Shown here one piece after another: positions 24,090 through 35,548 of a stretch of 64,000 nucleotides of DNA. Made by a program: the position numbers and the translations under genes. The notes beneath the pieces are model-generated. The model was not told the DNA's origin and did not search any database. It saw nothing but the letters and a program-made list of their open reading frames with translations. The stretch comes from Pyrus communis (lineage: Eukaryota; Streptophyta; Magnoliopsida; Rosales; Rosaceae), in assembly GCF_963583255.1 (NCBI RefSeq), contig NC_084806.1, positions 18,828,317 through 18,892,316 on the forward strand. The letters are read 5' to 3'. Position 1 is the first letter of the stretch, and each line of letters opens with the position of its first letter.

Positions 24090-24420
24090 AGAGTCACCTA
24101 ACGTGACCTATACGGCTGAATCTAGAGCTCATTCATCTAGCCAAAGTCACCTAACGTGACCTGTACGGCTCAAATCCACATCTCAACAAATATACCTGCA
24201 CACGAGTCGAAACCATCTAAAGTGGTCTGTACAACAGGACTGGGTGTAAATAAATACACTCAAGTGCTACGATCACGTGAAGACTGTGCGAATGATCACG
24301 GGTCACCTACGAGTCGGAACCACCTATTGTGGTCTGTACGACAAGACAGTGCACCTAACTTGGATCCAAGGTGAGCGTATGGTGCAAAAGGTGAACATCA
24401 CGGAACGACTGTGCCCTAAC
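24090..24420. repeat. Array of short palindromic words in the LTR
   Basis: GTCACCTAACGTGAC recurs, as do ACCACCTATTGTGGT-type words and GATCACGTGA / GATCACGGGTCACC. They alternate with direct repeats containing GTCTGTACGACA. The same arrangement occurs at 39838-40100 and 46860-47110. Confidence 0.65.
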
Positions 24421-25853
24421 CACGAGCGGGAGCACTAACACCGGGGTGCAAGTTTATGAGCACTCAACACATCTCACATAATCATCAATTCACATAAACA
24501 ATCTACAACTCAAATGGTACTTACCTGTGCGTCCACCACGTCAAATCACAATATGCGCATATCATACAAATTCATAGTCTAAGCATAAATCAATAGGCAT
24601 GGCATTTCAAACATAATTTCATTTAAATCGATTTTCTAGGTAAAATCGCAAGTATATAGGTATATACGGAAAACCAAAAGCCCATTCACTGGTATGTGGA
24701 AGGGTCGTAGCCCCCAAGCCTCGATTGATTGCGCTCGTCCTGAGGATAGGTCTCACCTATATGCGAAACAACTATATAAACGTTAATTTAAAGCACATAA
24801 ATGAAACTAGCTAATAACTTCTCATACATTGCTCAAATGGGGTGCTTGAATATACCAACGTGATCTACTCAACACCACAAACATCCCCATATTTTTAGAA
24901 AATTTTTCCGACCAACCACGCGCCGCCACGCGCAGGCACGTGGCTGGCACACGTACGGAAACCCTAACGGAGTTAGGGAATATTCCGTCCAAAAATGGAA
25001 TATACCGTTAAATATACCTGACGTCGTTAGTAACTCCGTTAGTATATTCCGTCAAAGTTGACGAAATATTCTTCGTCTTCTCCAATGATCCTCGCCAAAG
25101 CCGATGTCGGCTGCTGTCTGCATCGCTGAAAACTGGAAAAACTTAGAACTTCAATATCTTCTTCATTTCGCAACCAAAATTCATGAAAATTTCACCAAAA
25201 TGAAGCTTACAACGAGTAGAACAAAACCTTACCACTTTTAGGACTTAAATCCAATGGGATCTCACCGAAGAAACCTCGAACACTTCGGCAACCTCTGCAA
25301 CTCGATGAACTCGAGCTTCTTGACGTCCAAAACACTTCAAAATTACTCCCCAAGCTTCGTGGAGACATCCTAAAGCTCCCTAGAACCTTAAAACTCGAAG
25401 AAAAGTCCACGATCACGACTGCATGAACAGTAACCCAAAACTGGGTTCTCTAGTTTCCGGGTTCTACGAGCTCTCAGGTCAAACTAATGGTTGAGCTCCT
25501 GAGTTCACAAAGAACACAAAAGCAACCTCCACAACATTGATCCGTCTAAGATGAAGCTAGTTTGAAGAGTGACCGTACAACTTGTACGGACAACAAATGA
25601 AATCTAAGAGAATGAGAGATAGAGGGTCAACGAAGAGGTTTAGGTGTATGTGTGTGGTCCTAGTGGGTCACCAACCAAAAGCAAAAGAAATAAAACCTAA
25701 GTCCTAACTAGTTCCAAAAGTATAGGACAATTAGGAATTGGACAACAACCAAAAACATATTACACACAACACATCTCAACGTCCAAGGGCAATTAAGTCA
25801 TTTCCTTACTCTCAAGGACAAAATAATATACACCTTCGGGATGGGCTGTCACA

Positions 25854-25984
25854 ACAACATAATTTTAACATAGTTTAATTAATTTTATATTTTAAAAAAA
25901 AAATAAAGCGAAGGGGAGTAGTGCAAAGTCTGAATCTACAATTTCTGCAGTTCTGCCTTTGCAACTGATGAATCTAGATTATAA
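25854..25984. other. Junction between gypsy LTR and CACTA-like element
   Basis: AT-rich, with an A-run at 25894. No CACTA terminus is visible, so the left end of the neighbouring element appears lost. Confidence 0.4.
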
Positions 25985-26430
25985 ACTTAACTTTCAGACA
26001 AATGATTTTGTGCAACGAACACTGTGTTCGTCGAGCAAAGTGTACTTGCGCATGTTCATCGCGCAAAGTGTATTTGTGCGACTAATATACTATTCGTCGC
26101 GCAAGTCTACATTTTTTTTCATTTACTCTATAATTTATTAATGTAAATAAGTTATGCGAGGAATACCAGTTTCATCGTGTAAAATGCATATTTTTAAATT
26201 TTTTTCTGCTTTCTTTTTATCTAATGTAAATTTTAGTTTAATCTACATAAAAAAAAAACTCAAACCTAATTAAACATTACCAAATTAATTAACAAAACTA
26301 ATTTATTATCCCAAATACATATTATAATTAATGTAAATATTAATAGTCATCCACATAACATAATTTTATTAATTGAAACAAATATAAAGTCCTAAAAATC
26401 TTATTTCATTAAAAAAAATACAATTCAACT

Positions 26431-26885
26431 TCAATCCTCCTCTTCCGAGGCAACAGCACCTCGCCTCACATCCCGTAGCACATCAAACTGCCACTGCCAG
26501 AAACATTTCCTGAAAAGCTCATCCAGATACTTATGTCCCTTCTCATCGGTTTCGTCAACATCCCAATAAACCTACATTAATGTCAATAACAATAAATTAG
26601 TAATTAAAAAAATACTACATTTTAACAAAAATAATTATACATTATTTAATACAAACTTACCGATAACTCCCTCAGCATGGACTTCTTCAACTCCTTAGGC
26701 AACTTTTTTCAAGACTCAAACTTGGCAGAACATTTCATCCACACCAAATAGCCAATATCATAAATAAGTTCGGCGTACGCCTCAGCCATACTTTTTTCTT
26801 CAAAGTAGGGCGCTTGCATACGTCGATACCTCTCTACTCGCAATATAACTTTCCTTCCACGAGAGCCTTCTCCCGAATCGGCCAT
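26431..26885 (-). pseudogene. Two-exon CACTA-associated gene A
   Basis: Exon 1 is 26885-26661 (starts MADSGEGSRGRKVILR) and exon 2 is 26571-26431 (ends GAVASEEED, stop). The intron has proper ends (TTATCG|GTAAGT and AATGTAG|GTT) in the same frame. The predicted product of about 121 residues has a basic N-terminus, KKLPKELKKSMLRELS before the intron and DETDEKGHKYLDELF with WQWQFDVLRD after it. One in-frame TGA follows FES in exon 1, where a W or R codon probably stood, so it is likely dead. The layout resembles ORF1 (transposase_24-type) proteins of plant CACTA elements and parallels gene B. The assignment is inference. Confidence 0.5.
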
Positions 26886-27114
26886 TACCTTTGAAACAAA
26901 ATCTTTGAAAATTAGGGTTCTGAAATTATGTTTATATAGGACTCAGAACACTTTGCGCGACAAACAACTTCGTCACGCAATGTCTTTATTCATCGTGTAA
27001 AACGAGTCATGAATGTGTAGTAAATAGGAACAATTGGAAGGCATTTTGACCGTTTCAGTGAAACTTTACGCAATGAAAATGTGGAAATTTTTTGCGCAAC
27101 GAACGTGATTCATT

Positions 27115-27182
27115 GTAATTATGAAGTTTACGTAAACATAGATATCTATGTTTACGTATGTTTACGTAAATTTCATAATTAC
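27115..27182. repeat. Compound hairpin with a 30-bp perfect palindrome
   Basis: 27129-27158 is a perfect palindrome centred on GATATC (left half TACGTAAACATAGAT). Overlapping it, 27115-27138 and 27159-27182 form 24-bp arms with one mismatch (GTAATTATGAA ... ACGTAAACA). Two alternative stems can therefore form. It lies between gene A and gene B of the CACTA-like element. Confidence 0.85.
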
Positions 27183-27359
27183 AAACAAATATTCAATTAT
27201 AATATTTATTCTAAAAATAATTAAAACCTTAATTAAATTGAATTAATTTATTAAATTATTTAAAAAACCAAACAGGAATTAAAGCATAATTAAGTCCAAA
27301 TACGGAACCTATAAAAAACCTTAAACTTAAATATTGTCCTCAAAAACATAAATTTAAAA

Positions 27360-27746
27360 CTACTATTCGATGGTCTTCCATTCCGCTCCACATTATAATG
27401 CCACCGCTTTTAACTTGCCTTCAACGCATCCTCCATCAACTTCATCAACTCTTTGTTCGTATCATCATCAAGAGTATACTTACACTGTTATGCAAATAAT
27501 TAATTCCAATATATAACAAAAAAAAAAAAATTATAAAATGAATTATTTATCCATCAACATTATACTTACTAATAATTGATCCATCACCGCCTTCTTCAAA
27601 TTCTCTGGCACATATTTCCATGAACGCCACTCAACAATAGGACAATTATTCTGCATGGCTACACCTATCGCATGCGCGAACTCCACATGTTGCCTCATAT
27701 CATACAGGTTGGCAAGCATCCTCTGATCCCGGTTTTTATCATCCAT
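27360..27746 (-). pseudogene. Two-exon CACTA-associated gene B
   Basis: Exon 1 is 27746-27570 (MDDKNRDQRMLANLYDMRQH, then WRSWKYVPENLKKAVMDQLL). The donor is TTATTA|GTAAGT, the acceptor AACAG|TGT at 27484, and exon 2 continues KYTLDDDTNKELMKLMEDAL. A TAA then stops the frame where the family usually continues; beyond it KRWHYNVERNG is still readable. The pattern W..VP..LKK, then KYTLDDD, then ..W.Y resembles plant En/Spm ORF1 proteins. The intron lies at the same place as in gene A, so the two are probably diverged duplicates. Confidence 0.5.
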
Positions 27747-28089
27747 CGCAACAGGAACAGAATTGTGAAGAATAAGAAGAGCAGAAGCACATATTTATAG
27801 GAAGGTTAGGGCCTTTGCTCGATGAAGTCTTTGTCACGCAAACCTTTGCACGACAAAAGCTTTGTCGCACAAACATCTACATTACATACAGTATTGATTC
27901 CTCTAATTTACATGCACTAAATGATTTGACTCAAAATTTACAGTAACTTGCGCGACGAAGCCTTTGTCGCGCAAAGTTTTTTTTTTCTTCCCTGCCTTTT
28001 TTGCGCAACGATAATATTTTTTTCGTCACACAAGTACCTCTTTTGTGACGAAAAATGTTACGTCGCGCAGGCTGTTTTTCCTACTAGTG

Positions 28090-29888
28090 GAATTTCATTA
28101 GTACTAGTTTGATATAGTCCCAACTGAGAAAATCATACGCTTTTTTAAAATTAAGCTTGATAGCCATGGCTCCACACTTACCTTTCTTACCCTTGAAAGA
28201 GGAGAAAATTTCATGCATAATTAGAATGTTGTCCTATATAAATCTTCCAGGAGCAAACGCACCTTGATTCCTGGAAATGCAATTCATTAGTAAAGGTTTA
28301 ATCCTATTGACCATAATCTTAGTTATAATCTTGTAAGTGGCATTACACATGCTAATCAATCTAAAATTAGAAACCAATTCAGGGTTTTCTACTTCAGGGA
28401 TTAGAGAAATATTTGTGTGGTTTATTAACCTTAGGCTAGAGCTTGTGTTGAAAAGGTTTCTAATCATGTCAGCAACTAAACGGCCCACAAGGTCCCTACA
28501 ATTTTGATAAAACGCGCCATCAGGTCCTGGAGCTTTTAGAGCCCCAATTCTTTTAACAACTTGAAGCACATCTCCCTCCAAGATAGGCTTATTCAGCAAA
28601 GAGTTGTGCTCTTCATTGATGCATGGTTCAATGATATCCACATAGTTATCAAGGCCTAGAATAGAAGTGATGGTGGAAGCAGTGAATCTAAATTTGAAAT
28701 CTTCAACAAAGATATTTCCATTCCTTCACCTTTCCACTACCAATTACCCTGATGGTCATTTATTTTGGAAATTTCATTCATTTTCTTCCTAATGTTAGTC
28801 ACTGTTTGGAAATATTTTGTATTTCTGTCTCCAAGCTGGAGCCAATTAACTCTGGCGTTTTTAGCCCATCAGTAGGTTTCCTCATTTCTCATAACTTGAT
28901 TTAATTGGTTTTTAATTGCAATTTCATTATTTATCAAATTACTAGGATCAGGCATACTCATAATATCCTGTTGGATTCTATCTAACTCACTAACGAGCTC
29001 CTTATTCCACTTCATAATTAGAAATTTGAATCTTTCTAAGTAGCCCATAACCTTACCTCAAGGGTTACCAGAAATGTTATCACTCCAAGCTTTGCTCACA
29101 ACTGTTTTAAATTCCAGATAGGATAACCACATAGCTTCAAACTTAAACATATTAGTTCTTAACGTACCAACATTAACACTATTGTTAAAGTCCTATAAGA
29201 TTGGACTACGGTCTGAACAAAAGATAGGATAATTATGAAGGGAAGCATTAGGAAATAAATTTAACCATTCAGTATTAGCAATGGTCTTGTCAAGTCTTTC
29301 ATAAATGATAGTATTATCTTTGTGACCATTACACCAAGTGAAAGGCACATCAGAAGCAGGGATAGAAATTAAATTGCCTTCACTCAAAAAATTGTTAAAA
29401 TGTATCATATGATTATTGATCTCCTATCTCCTCCAACTTTCTCACTAAGATTAGTAATATTATTAAAATCACCCAAGATAATCCAAGGATGACTAGAGTT
29501 TCTTGCAAGATTAAGATTGATAATATTATTTCAGAGTTAAGGTTAAAGATTCTTTTGAGGGTAAGCATACACAAAAGTAAAAAGGAAAATGTTAGCTTGT
29601 TTATATCTAGCTTCACAATGAACGAATCTAGAATTGTGGGCAAGCACATTCATATTAATATTAAGATCATTACAACAAAGGAAAAGACCACCAGTCCTCT
29701 CATCCCCCACAAGCAAAAAACACATTCGAGAACATCTTGGAAAATAAATTATTAAGACCCCTATCAAAGTTGGACTTAGGTTCTACAATACAAAAAACAT
29801 CTAAATGACTTAAACAACAAAGTAAATTAAACTGAGAGGCAAAATTAGGCATGCCCCAGACCTTACAGTTCCACAACAGCGACTTCAT
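28090..29888 (-). pseudogene. LINE ORF2 relic: endonuclease and N-terminal reverse transcriptase
   Basis: ORF2 starts at 29888 with MKSLLWNCKVWGMP, the usual endonuclease start containing the WN motif. Further blocks are VFCIVEPKSNF, WIILGDFNNI near 29470, DVPFTWCNGHKDNTIIYERLD near 29330 and CSDRSPIL near 29215. The linker region has WAKNARVNWLQLGDRNTKYF near 28850. RT follows from 28641 with LKAPGPDGAFYQ, FRLISMCNATYKIITKIMVNR and GAFAPGRFI. Motif A reads AIKLNFKKAYDFLSWDY at about 28160, where the catalytic Asp of the usual LDF is Asn. Stops and shifts occur throughout. The catalytic YADD motif lies beyond the truncation. Confidence 0.8.
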
Positions 29889-29894
29889 TAATCA

Positions 29895-30770
29895 ACATCC
29901 TCCGAATTAGCTTGGGCCCGCACCACCTTTAGCTTCACTCCTTACCCTCTTTCTATTACCTCCAGCATGAACCTGCTCAATCTCACCATCCTCAATTTCC
30001 ATGACAATCTTCATCATCATTCACAACTATAATCCTTTTCTAATGTAGTCTCAAATCCACTTCAAGAAGCACCCTAACGAACAAGCCATTGAGACCAGAA
30101 AGAGTAGTCTCATCCAATCTGATAAAATTACCCACATGTTGAGTAATCACCTCCAGAATCTCAACATCTATGTACTGAACCGATACTCTAGGAATCCTCA
30201 CTCATACCCTCAAATTAGAAACAAGATCAGTATCTCTAAATGAACACTTCTCCATATGGAAGATCTACTCCCGGACATACCATGGCATATTATATAAAGC
30301 AAACTCCAACTCTTCATCATCAGTAAACTCAATAACATACCATAAATGCCCAAAATGATCTAAGTAAAATGGTTTCTTAACTCTTGCACCCCAAGTTAAT
30401 CCCAGCTTCCACTTAATGGTCCTAGCATCCAATTGCATACCCACCAGCTTGCCCATAAGAACTCTGCTCTCCATGTATTCAACATTAAGGTTGGAGTAAA
30501 GACTGGTTGACACTCTGGTAACACCACTCTCTAACGCGAAGGTACCGCGAGCACCTTCAACCACAACTGGGGGTTAACCGGGGAGGGGGTTGGCAAACTT
30601 GTTAGCCCAGGCTGAGATTCTTTGGCTAGTAGGGATTCGGGCATGATGGGAAGAGGAAGCTTCAAGTTGGGAATGACCTTCATGGTTGTGGGATAAAAGC
30701 TCAGAGAAAAGTTCGACGAAGCTGAATGTGAACTTAATCTAAGTGACCAGCGACTATAAATACTATCCAA
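29895..30770 (-). pseudogene. LINE ORF1 relic (DUF4283-type)
   Basis: Main block 30564-30265: GTFALESGVTRV, MGKLVGMQLDARTIKW, YLDHFGHLWYVIEF and ALYNMPWYVRE. This is the RNA-binding-like N-terminal domain common to plant L1 ORF1 proteins. Downstream, after frame breaks, RIPRVSVQYIDVEILE and HVGNFIRLDE match its usual second half. A zinc-knuckle region is not visible. Confidence 0.65.
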
Positions 30771-31436
30771 AGAGCAACTTAAGATACTCTAACCACGGTA
30801 AGCAAACACGAGCAAAACATGAAGAGACACATACAAGCTCCAAGGAGTAATTATTAGCTTGCAAACATTAAAACCAAACCAGTGGGCAAAGAACGCATGC
30901 TTAATCTCGAAAAACAGAACAAAGGGAAACAAACATATATAACAAACCAAGAGATAGCACTTAAGCAATCATGATTAAACCTAAAAATTGAAATCTCAGC
31001 CAAATCAAGAGGTCTGTCTAGCTTCCTACGTGTTATAATTAAACCCGCCAAATTTGAAGCAATGACACCCAAGACATACCTTGCATGCTTCGCCTAGTAA
31101 ATCATCAATATTGCTGCGGCAGACGCCCGCTTGCGTCACCACCCATTGCTTCCACCTTGGGTTATCCCCCAGACTATTGAGCTTCACAAGGTGTTTCAGC
31201 ACACAATTATCTCCACTTTTTCCAAAATGATGAGAACTATCTACCTGAGGCTTTATCTCACACAGACAGACGCAAACTCGAACATTGCTAGTATTGGGAA
31301 ACCCTAGTTTCTTCAGGTTACCATCCCTAATTGATGTTTCCCGCCAACTTGTTATCGATCTCGTTAACCAATTTACTACTACCCAGGTGAAATTTGCAAA
31401 GAGATACCATTTAGTCAAGAGAATTGATCGAACAGA

Positions 31437-31460
31437 GCTAAACCCTAACCCTAACCCTAG
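31437..31460 (-). repeat. Telomere-like repeats at the LINE 5' end
   Basis: AAACCCTAACCCTAACCCTAG: three plant or variant telomere units at the likely 5' boundary of the LINE. Confidence 0.6.
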
Positions 31461-32093
31461 AAATTTTCCCCTTTCCCCCTTCCCCCCTTTCGACTCTCAT
31501 TCTACTGTTTTCGATCCAGCTTACTATATTCTTTTTTATTTCTTTTATACTCATTTTATGTTTTCTAAAAATATTAAAAATCAATTAAAATCTTCTAATA
31601 TTATGATTTTCCAACTCCAAAAAATATAATTAAAAACTTATAACAAAAACAAAAACTATTATACTAACATAAATCTATTTGCAAAACATTGTACCCTAAC
31701 TCAAGTAACAAATATATGAATGTATATTATACCTATAAGCGAGATATGAAACATGACTAAAAGTTAGAAAAAATATAATATACCTACAAACAAAACACAT
31801 TAATCTATGGAAGATTGATTATAAAAAAGAATTTGTCATATACATAGATAAATATAATTAATCTATGATATATGTTGATTACAAAAATTTAAAATAAAAT
31901 CTATAAATGAGGTTTAAAGCATGAGGAAAAATAACGATAGTAATAAACTGGACTATTTTAAAATAATTAAATTTAATAAATTTGACTTCTTTTAATTAAA
32001 TGAACTATTCCTACTATTAGCTTAAAAAATTAAACTTATATCATGGTTCTGATTTTCTTTTATTACTGTTCTTGTACTCTAACTTGGGAAAAG

Positions 32094-32127
<34 letters not shown>

Positions 32128-32559
32128 TTTCTTAACTTTTGCTTGATACAACAATAGCAATGGGGAATAAACTGATATCAAACATCATTCATAAGATTTA
32201 AACATCATTCATAAAATTAAAACCTAAAACCTTAAAAATGAATATCACAAAACCATAATAAATATTGTAAACTTAAAATCATTCAAAATCCATACATCCA
32301 AAAATGAATACATAAATAAGGCTCATTTATCGTCCTCTTACAGTGACATGCATTCGACACTTGATTCAGCATATATACAATGTAGCTAACCATTCGATGT
32401 TTACTACAGGGCATCCTTATGCATTTCTTATCCTGAGATGCAGACCTCTGCTACTACAAAAATGCTTGTACAAAATTCTAACAGAAATAGGTGATAGGAT
32501 TTTTACCACCTATAAAAGTAGGGATAAAAATATTAAAAAAATACTTGCAAGAGTACAAA
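31461..32559. other. AT-rich intergenic DNA
   Basis: Very AT-rich with no coding potential. There is an A-run of about 27 at 32096-32122 and a duplicated ATCATTCATAA(A/G)ATT near 32185 and 32205. Confidence 0.5.
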
Positions 32560-33955
32560 GTTATCATAGTATAGCAACTCAAGTAAAATCGTTCGCTACA
32601 GCGATTGAATGAATAATTTGTATTTAAACTTATCCTTAGCTAATTATTTGAAACAAAGCTTCGAAAATGTTGATTTTGGGATTTAATAATAAAAACGAAT
32701 TTTAAACAAAAACAACTAAATAACTGGCCAAGTAAGAAAAACTAAAGAAAACGTTTTGAAAATCAATTTAAGCATTAGAGTTCTCCCATCACCACTAACA
32801 ATCCTATGCAATTTTACCAATTACTTATGAATTTCCACATACATGCTTTAAAGGTTAGGTTTTCCTAATGCATATTTTCCTTGTGATGTTCAAGCAAAAA
32901 CATATATCTAACATGCAACCCTTGTGTGATGTTTAGGTCAAATATAAACATGCAAGACTTATTAAGCTTTATGAAAACCCTTTGAAAAACCATGCAACCC
33001 TTAAGAGCATGATATTTGCCTTAAGTGAACTTATAATTACTAATCACAAGAAGCCCTCCTCAATTTCAGGGGGATATTCCAACAGAAGTTGCATCAAATT
33101 GCTTGTTTAAATATCTTAATGGTTGCAAATCATCAAGTCAATTAGATAGTTTAAACACGGCGATTAACAATTCAATATAAGCATGCATCCATTCATAAAC
33201 AAATTAGTAAAATCACATATTCATGTTAAGGCTTGTGGCCTTGCCCTAGCAAAAGGACTAGTTACGCATAATCATTATAAAACTAAAGAAAATATCATTA
33301 ATTAGAAAAATGATTGAAAACACCTTGTAGGTAAAAAGTCTGAAATTTTCCAAAACTAAGTTCTCTCAATGTTGCGTCCCTCACCCTAATGGCTAAATAC
33401 TCTTATTTATATTACTACCAATTAAAATCCTTGCTAGAAAAGTCTTCTAAAAACTAGGAAATATAATAGTAAAAGGTTAACTTAAAAACACAATCCAAAT
33501 CTGATAAGGAAATCTGTCCAGCAAAGAAATAGCCATGTTTTTTGACCTTCAGAGCTCCAAAACAAGCCCAAAATGACTTGAATTAAAGATTAGAACCTCT
33601 TCTTCAAGTTCCAAGAAGAACACAAGTGCAATCATCTTCCAGCCCAAAAGTCATAAATAAACTCTGCAGCTCAATCTGCCAGCACTACGCGCTAAACATA
33701 AATTAATTTGCTATGATCAGATGCTTCTGGATAAAATCATGAAATTTTGAAACAACCTTCTTGACAGACTCATGAGTCCGCTTCAGTTGGAATCACTCAA
33801 AAATTCCACCATTTGTTTATTTTATGTGCAAAACAAATTCGCATGTCCTGCATTGAAAACACATATCAAAGCATCAAAATCTCATCAAAATAGTCACCAA
33901 CATGTACCAAGAATAGGGGAAAATATATAGTATAAAATCAACTCATCAATAAGAT
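32560..33955 (-). mobile_element. Probable solo LTR of a large non-coding (LARD/gypsy-type) element
   Basis: On the minus strand this begins TGATGAGTTGATTTTATAC and runs through ATTTTGATGAGATTTTGATG and GACATGCGAATTTG. That opening is a word combination I recognise from abundant plant non-coding LTRs. There are no ORFs. The 3' limit near 32560 is uncertain and no TSD was identified. No partner LTR lies in the window. Confidence 0.4.
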
Positions 33956-35080
33956 GGTCTACTTAACTTTTCTCCGATGAGACGATGCTTATGCCAAACC
34001 GATATCGTTTAAATATAGGGATTTAGGGTTTATATTGGAAAGAGAATTCAAGGCTGAAATAACATCATGTATCTTGGCCATAAGCACATCATCAGCAGAG
34101 ACAACTACAGTGGATTTTTACCTATTCTAATATTTCTACAGCCTATTGTTATATACCAAGAAGCAACCAAAAGACAACCCCCATCTGTTTCCAGCACAGC
34201 CACTCCACCGTCGCCTCACAATTAACTTGCTCCACTGCCTTTAGTATCTAGTTCAAGTTGCTAAGGCTGTTAGATACCAAAGAACAGTTGAATATGGCCC
34301 GGGATCTTATATATGGGGACCCTTAAGTACTTGAAGTTCATTAAGTAGGAGAACTAATTGGATCCTGGCCGTCCTTTCCTACCATGAAATGTTTCAGGTA
34401 ATCTGTCCTGTTCAGTTGTACTATTACTCTCTCCGCTAGCATGTCGAGTCACATTCCTTAGAGGGTGCACTCCTGCGTTGAATACACATTCATCCACAGA
34501 GATGAATTATGGAGATGAGAATAGGAGACAGAGATACTTGAGCGTTCCTGCAAGGAAGAAGCTCTGCATCATATCGTCTTTCTCGGCTGTATTCACCTAA
34601 GAAAATTTGGTTAAAATACTTCAGTACAATATTAATGTATTCAAGTATGTAAACCTATACATATATGCAAAATAGTAGAGAGAGTCCCAGTTAAACAACT
34701 TGGTTACTCATTTTGGAACCACATCAATAGCAGCGGTAGTTCAGTTGTTGTTTCCATCCTCTTGTAAACCGAAATGGTTAACACCAACCAAAAACAAACT
34801 TTTTCTTGGAGAAGAAAAAGAAAAAACGTGAACAACTAGTGATCTCTAAGCAGATTCTCAGTTGACGGTTGAAACAAGGAGCAAGATCTCATTATTTGCA
34901 TGAAGAGTGGAGATGCAGTGGGAGGCAACTGAATAAAGGTTCAGTTGCTTTTGTTTCTTCATTTGATGTGTTGCATTTCTTCTGGAGGTTGGTGTTCAAA
35001 CACAGTCGAGTTATAAAAACTTTGAAATCCAAATCAGAAACCTTGAAAGATTTACATCAACCTTTTTCATGTTTTCAAAC
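33956..35080. other. Intergenic DNA downstream of the At-4/1 gene
   Basis: No gene is recognised. A short open stretch at 34503-34600 (MNYGDENRRQRYLSVPARKK) looks protein-like but is too short to assign. Confidence 0.35.
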
Positions 35081-35084
35081 TAAC

Positions 35085-35265
35085 AGTGCGTATCAACTAA
35101 AGAAATGCTTTTTTTCATTTGGGATCCAAACACTGTACTTCAGTATCAAAAGCACTTTTGTGCAACCTGGATTTTCATAGAAGTGCTACGAACAAGTGCT
35201 ACTGACAAAACACTAGTGAGTGAAAGCACTTTATAGAGTACAGCCTCCAAAAGAGCCCTAACTAA
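35085..35265. mobile_element. MITE-like fragment (GGGCTCTTTTGG terminus)
   Basis: The complement of the right end reads TTAGGGCTCTTTTGGAGGCT. The interior has repeated AGTGCTTTT / AAAGCACTT words in both orientations and TTGGGATCCAAACACTGTA, the composition of plant hAT-type MITEs. The left terminus is not clear. It lies in the 3' flank of the host gene. Confidence 0.4.
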
Positions 35266-35548
35266 TGCACTAATCCACTAAATAAGCAATAGAAGAGTCA
35301 AGGAATCTGAAAAATGCTGTGTTACTTTACTAACATTCCGCACCAAAAAAAGAAAGAAACTTTACTCTGATACACCAGTCCAAACTCCATACTACGAATT
35401 TGCACAACCACTTTGTCCACTAATCTACAGAGGCCCTCTTCTGTTGAACTAATACAAAATCCATATATGACATCCTTTCGGTCAAGTTCTGGAACGGAAT
35501 GAACTATCTGAGCTCGTCAAACACCTTATGCAGCCACCCCATCTGCAT

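Larger units (their letters stand above)
21565..25853 (-). mobile_element. Truncated Ty3/gypsy element (copy B)
   Basis: Same family as the complete element at 39311-48511. It retains the 5' LTR (23470-25853), primer-binding site, gag and protease, then stops abruptly at 21565, corresponding to about 44456 in the full copy. Reverse transcriptase, integrase and the 3' LTR are missing. The loss coincides with the hairpin at 21314-21564. Confidence 0.85.
23470..25853 (-). repeat. 5' LTR of gypsy copy B
   Basis: Minus-strand LTR beginning TGTGACAGCCC and ending GGTGTGTCA, 2384 bp. It aligns along its length with the LTRs at 39311-41442 and 46369-48511. It contains a 66-bp tandem duplication (23956-24087) and an array of short palindromic words (24090-24420). 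The outer flank does not show a clear TSD because the partner LTR is lost. Confidence 0.85.
25985..28089 (-). mobile_element. CACTA-like element with gcgcgacgaa subterminal repeats
   Basis: The right terminus at 28089 reads CACTAGTAGGAAAAACAGCC on the minus strand, a classic CACTA terminus followed by subterminal repeats. Words such as TTCGTCGCGCAAG, CTTGCGCGACGAAG and TTGCGCAACGA fill 25995-26115, 26945-27115 and 27815-28075 in both orientations. The middle block suggests either internal arrays or two nested relatives. The element sits inside a LINE reverse transcriptase gene at 28090. It carries two small two-exon genes and no TNP2 transposase. The left terminus is not found. Confidence 0.7.
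28090..31460 (-). mobile_element. LINE (L1-type) retrotransposon, truncated by the CACTA-like element
   Basis: On the minus strand the order is 5' region (31460-30771), ORF1 with a DUF4283-type domain, then ORF2 with endonuclease and reverse transcriptase. The RT is cut at 28090, where the CACTA terminus begins. The rest of RT and the poly-A tail are not seen on the other side. The 5' end carries a telomere-like CCCTAACCCTAACCCTAG. Confidence 0.8.

Noticed and set aside
24090..24420. CRISPR-like array because of regularly spaced palindromes
   Set aside because: This is plant DNA; the repeats are irregular, unequal in length and part of an LTR present in three copies.
31026..31418. 130-residue minus-strand ORF
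   Set aside because: Falls in the 5' region of the LINE and no protein family is recognisable. Kept only as LINE leader.
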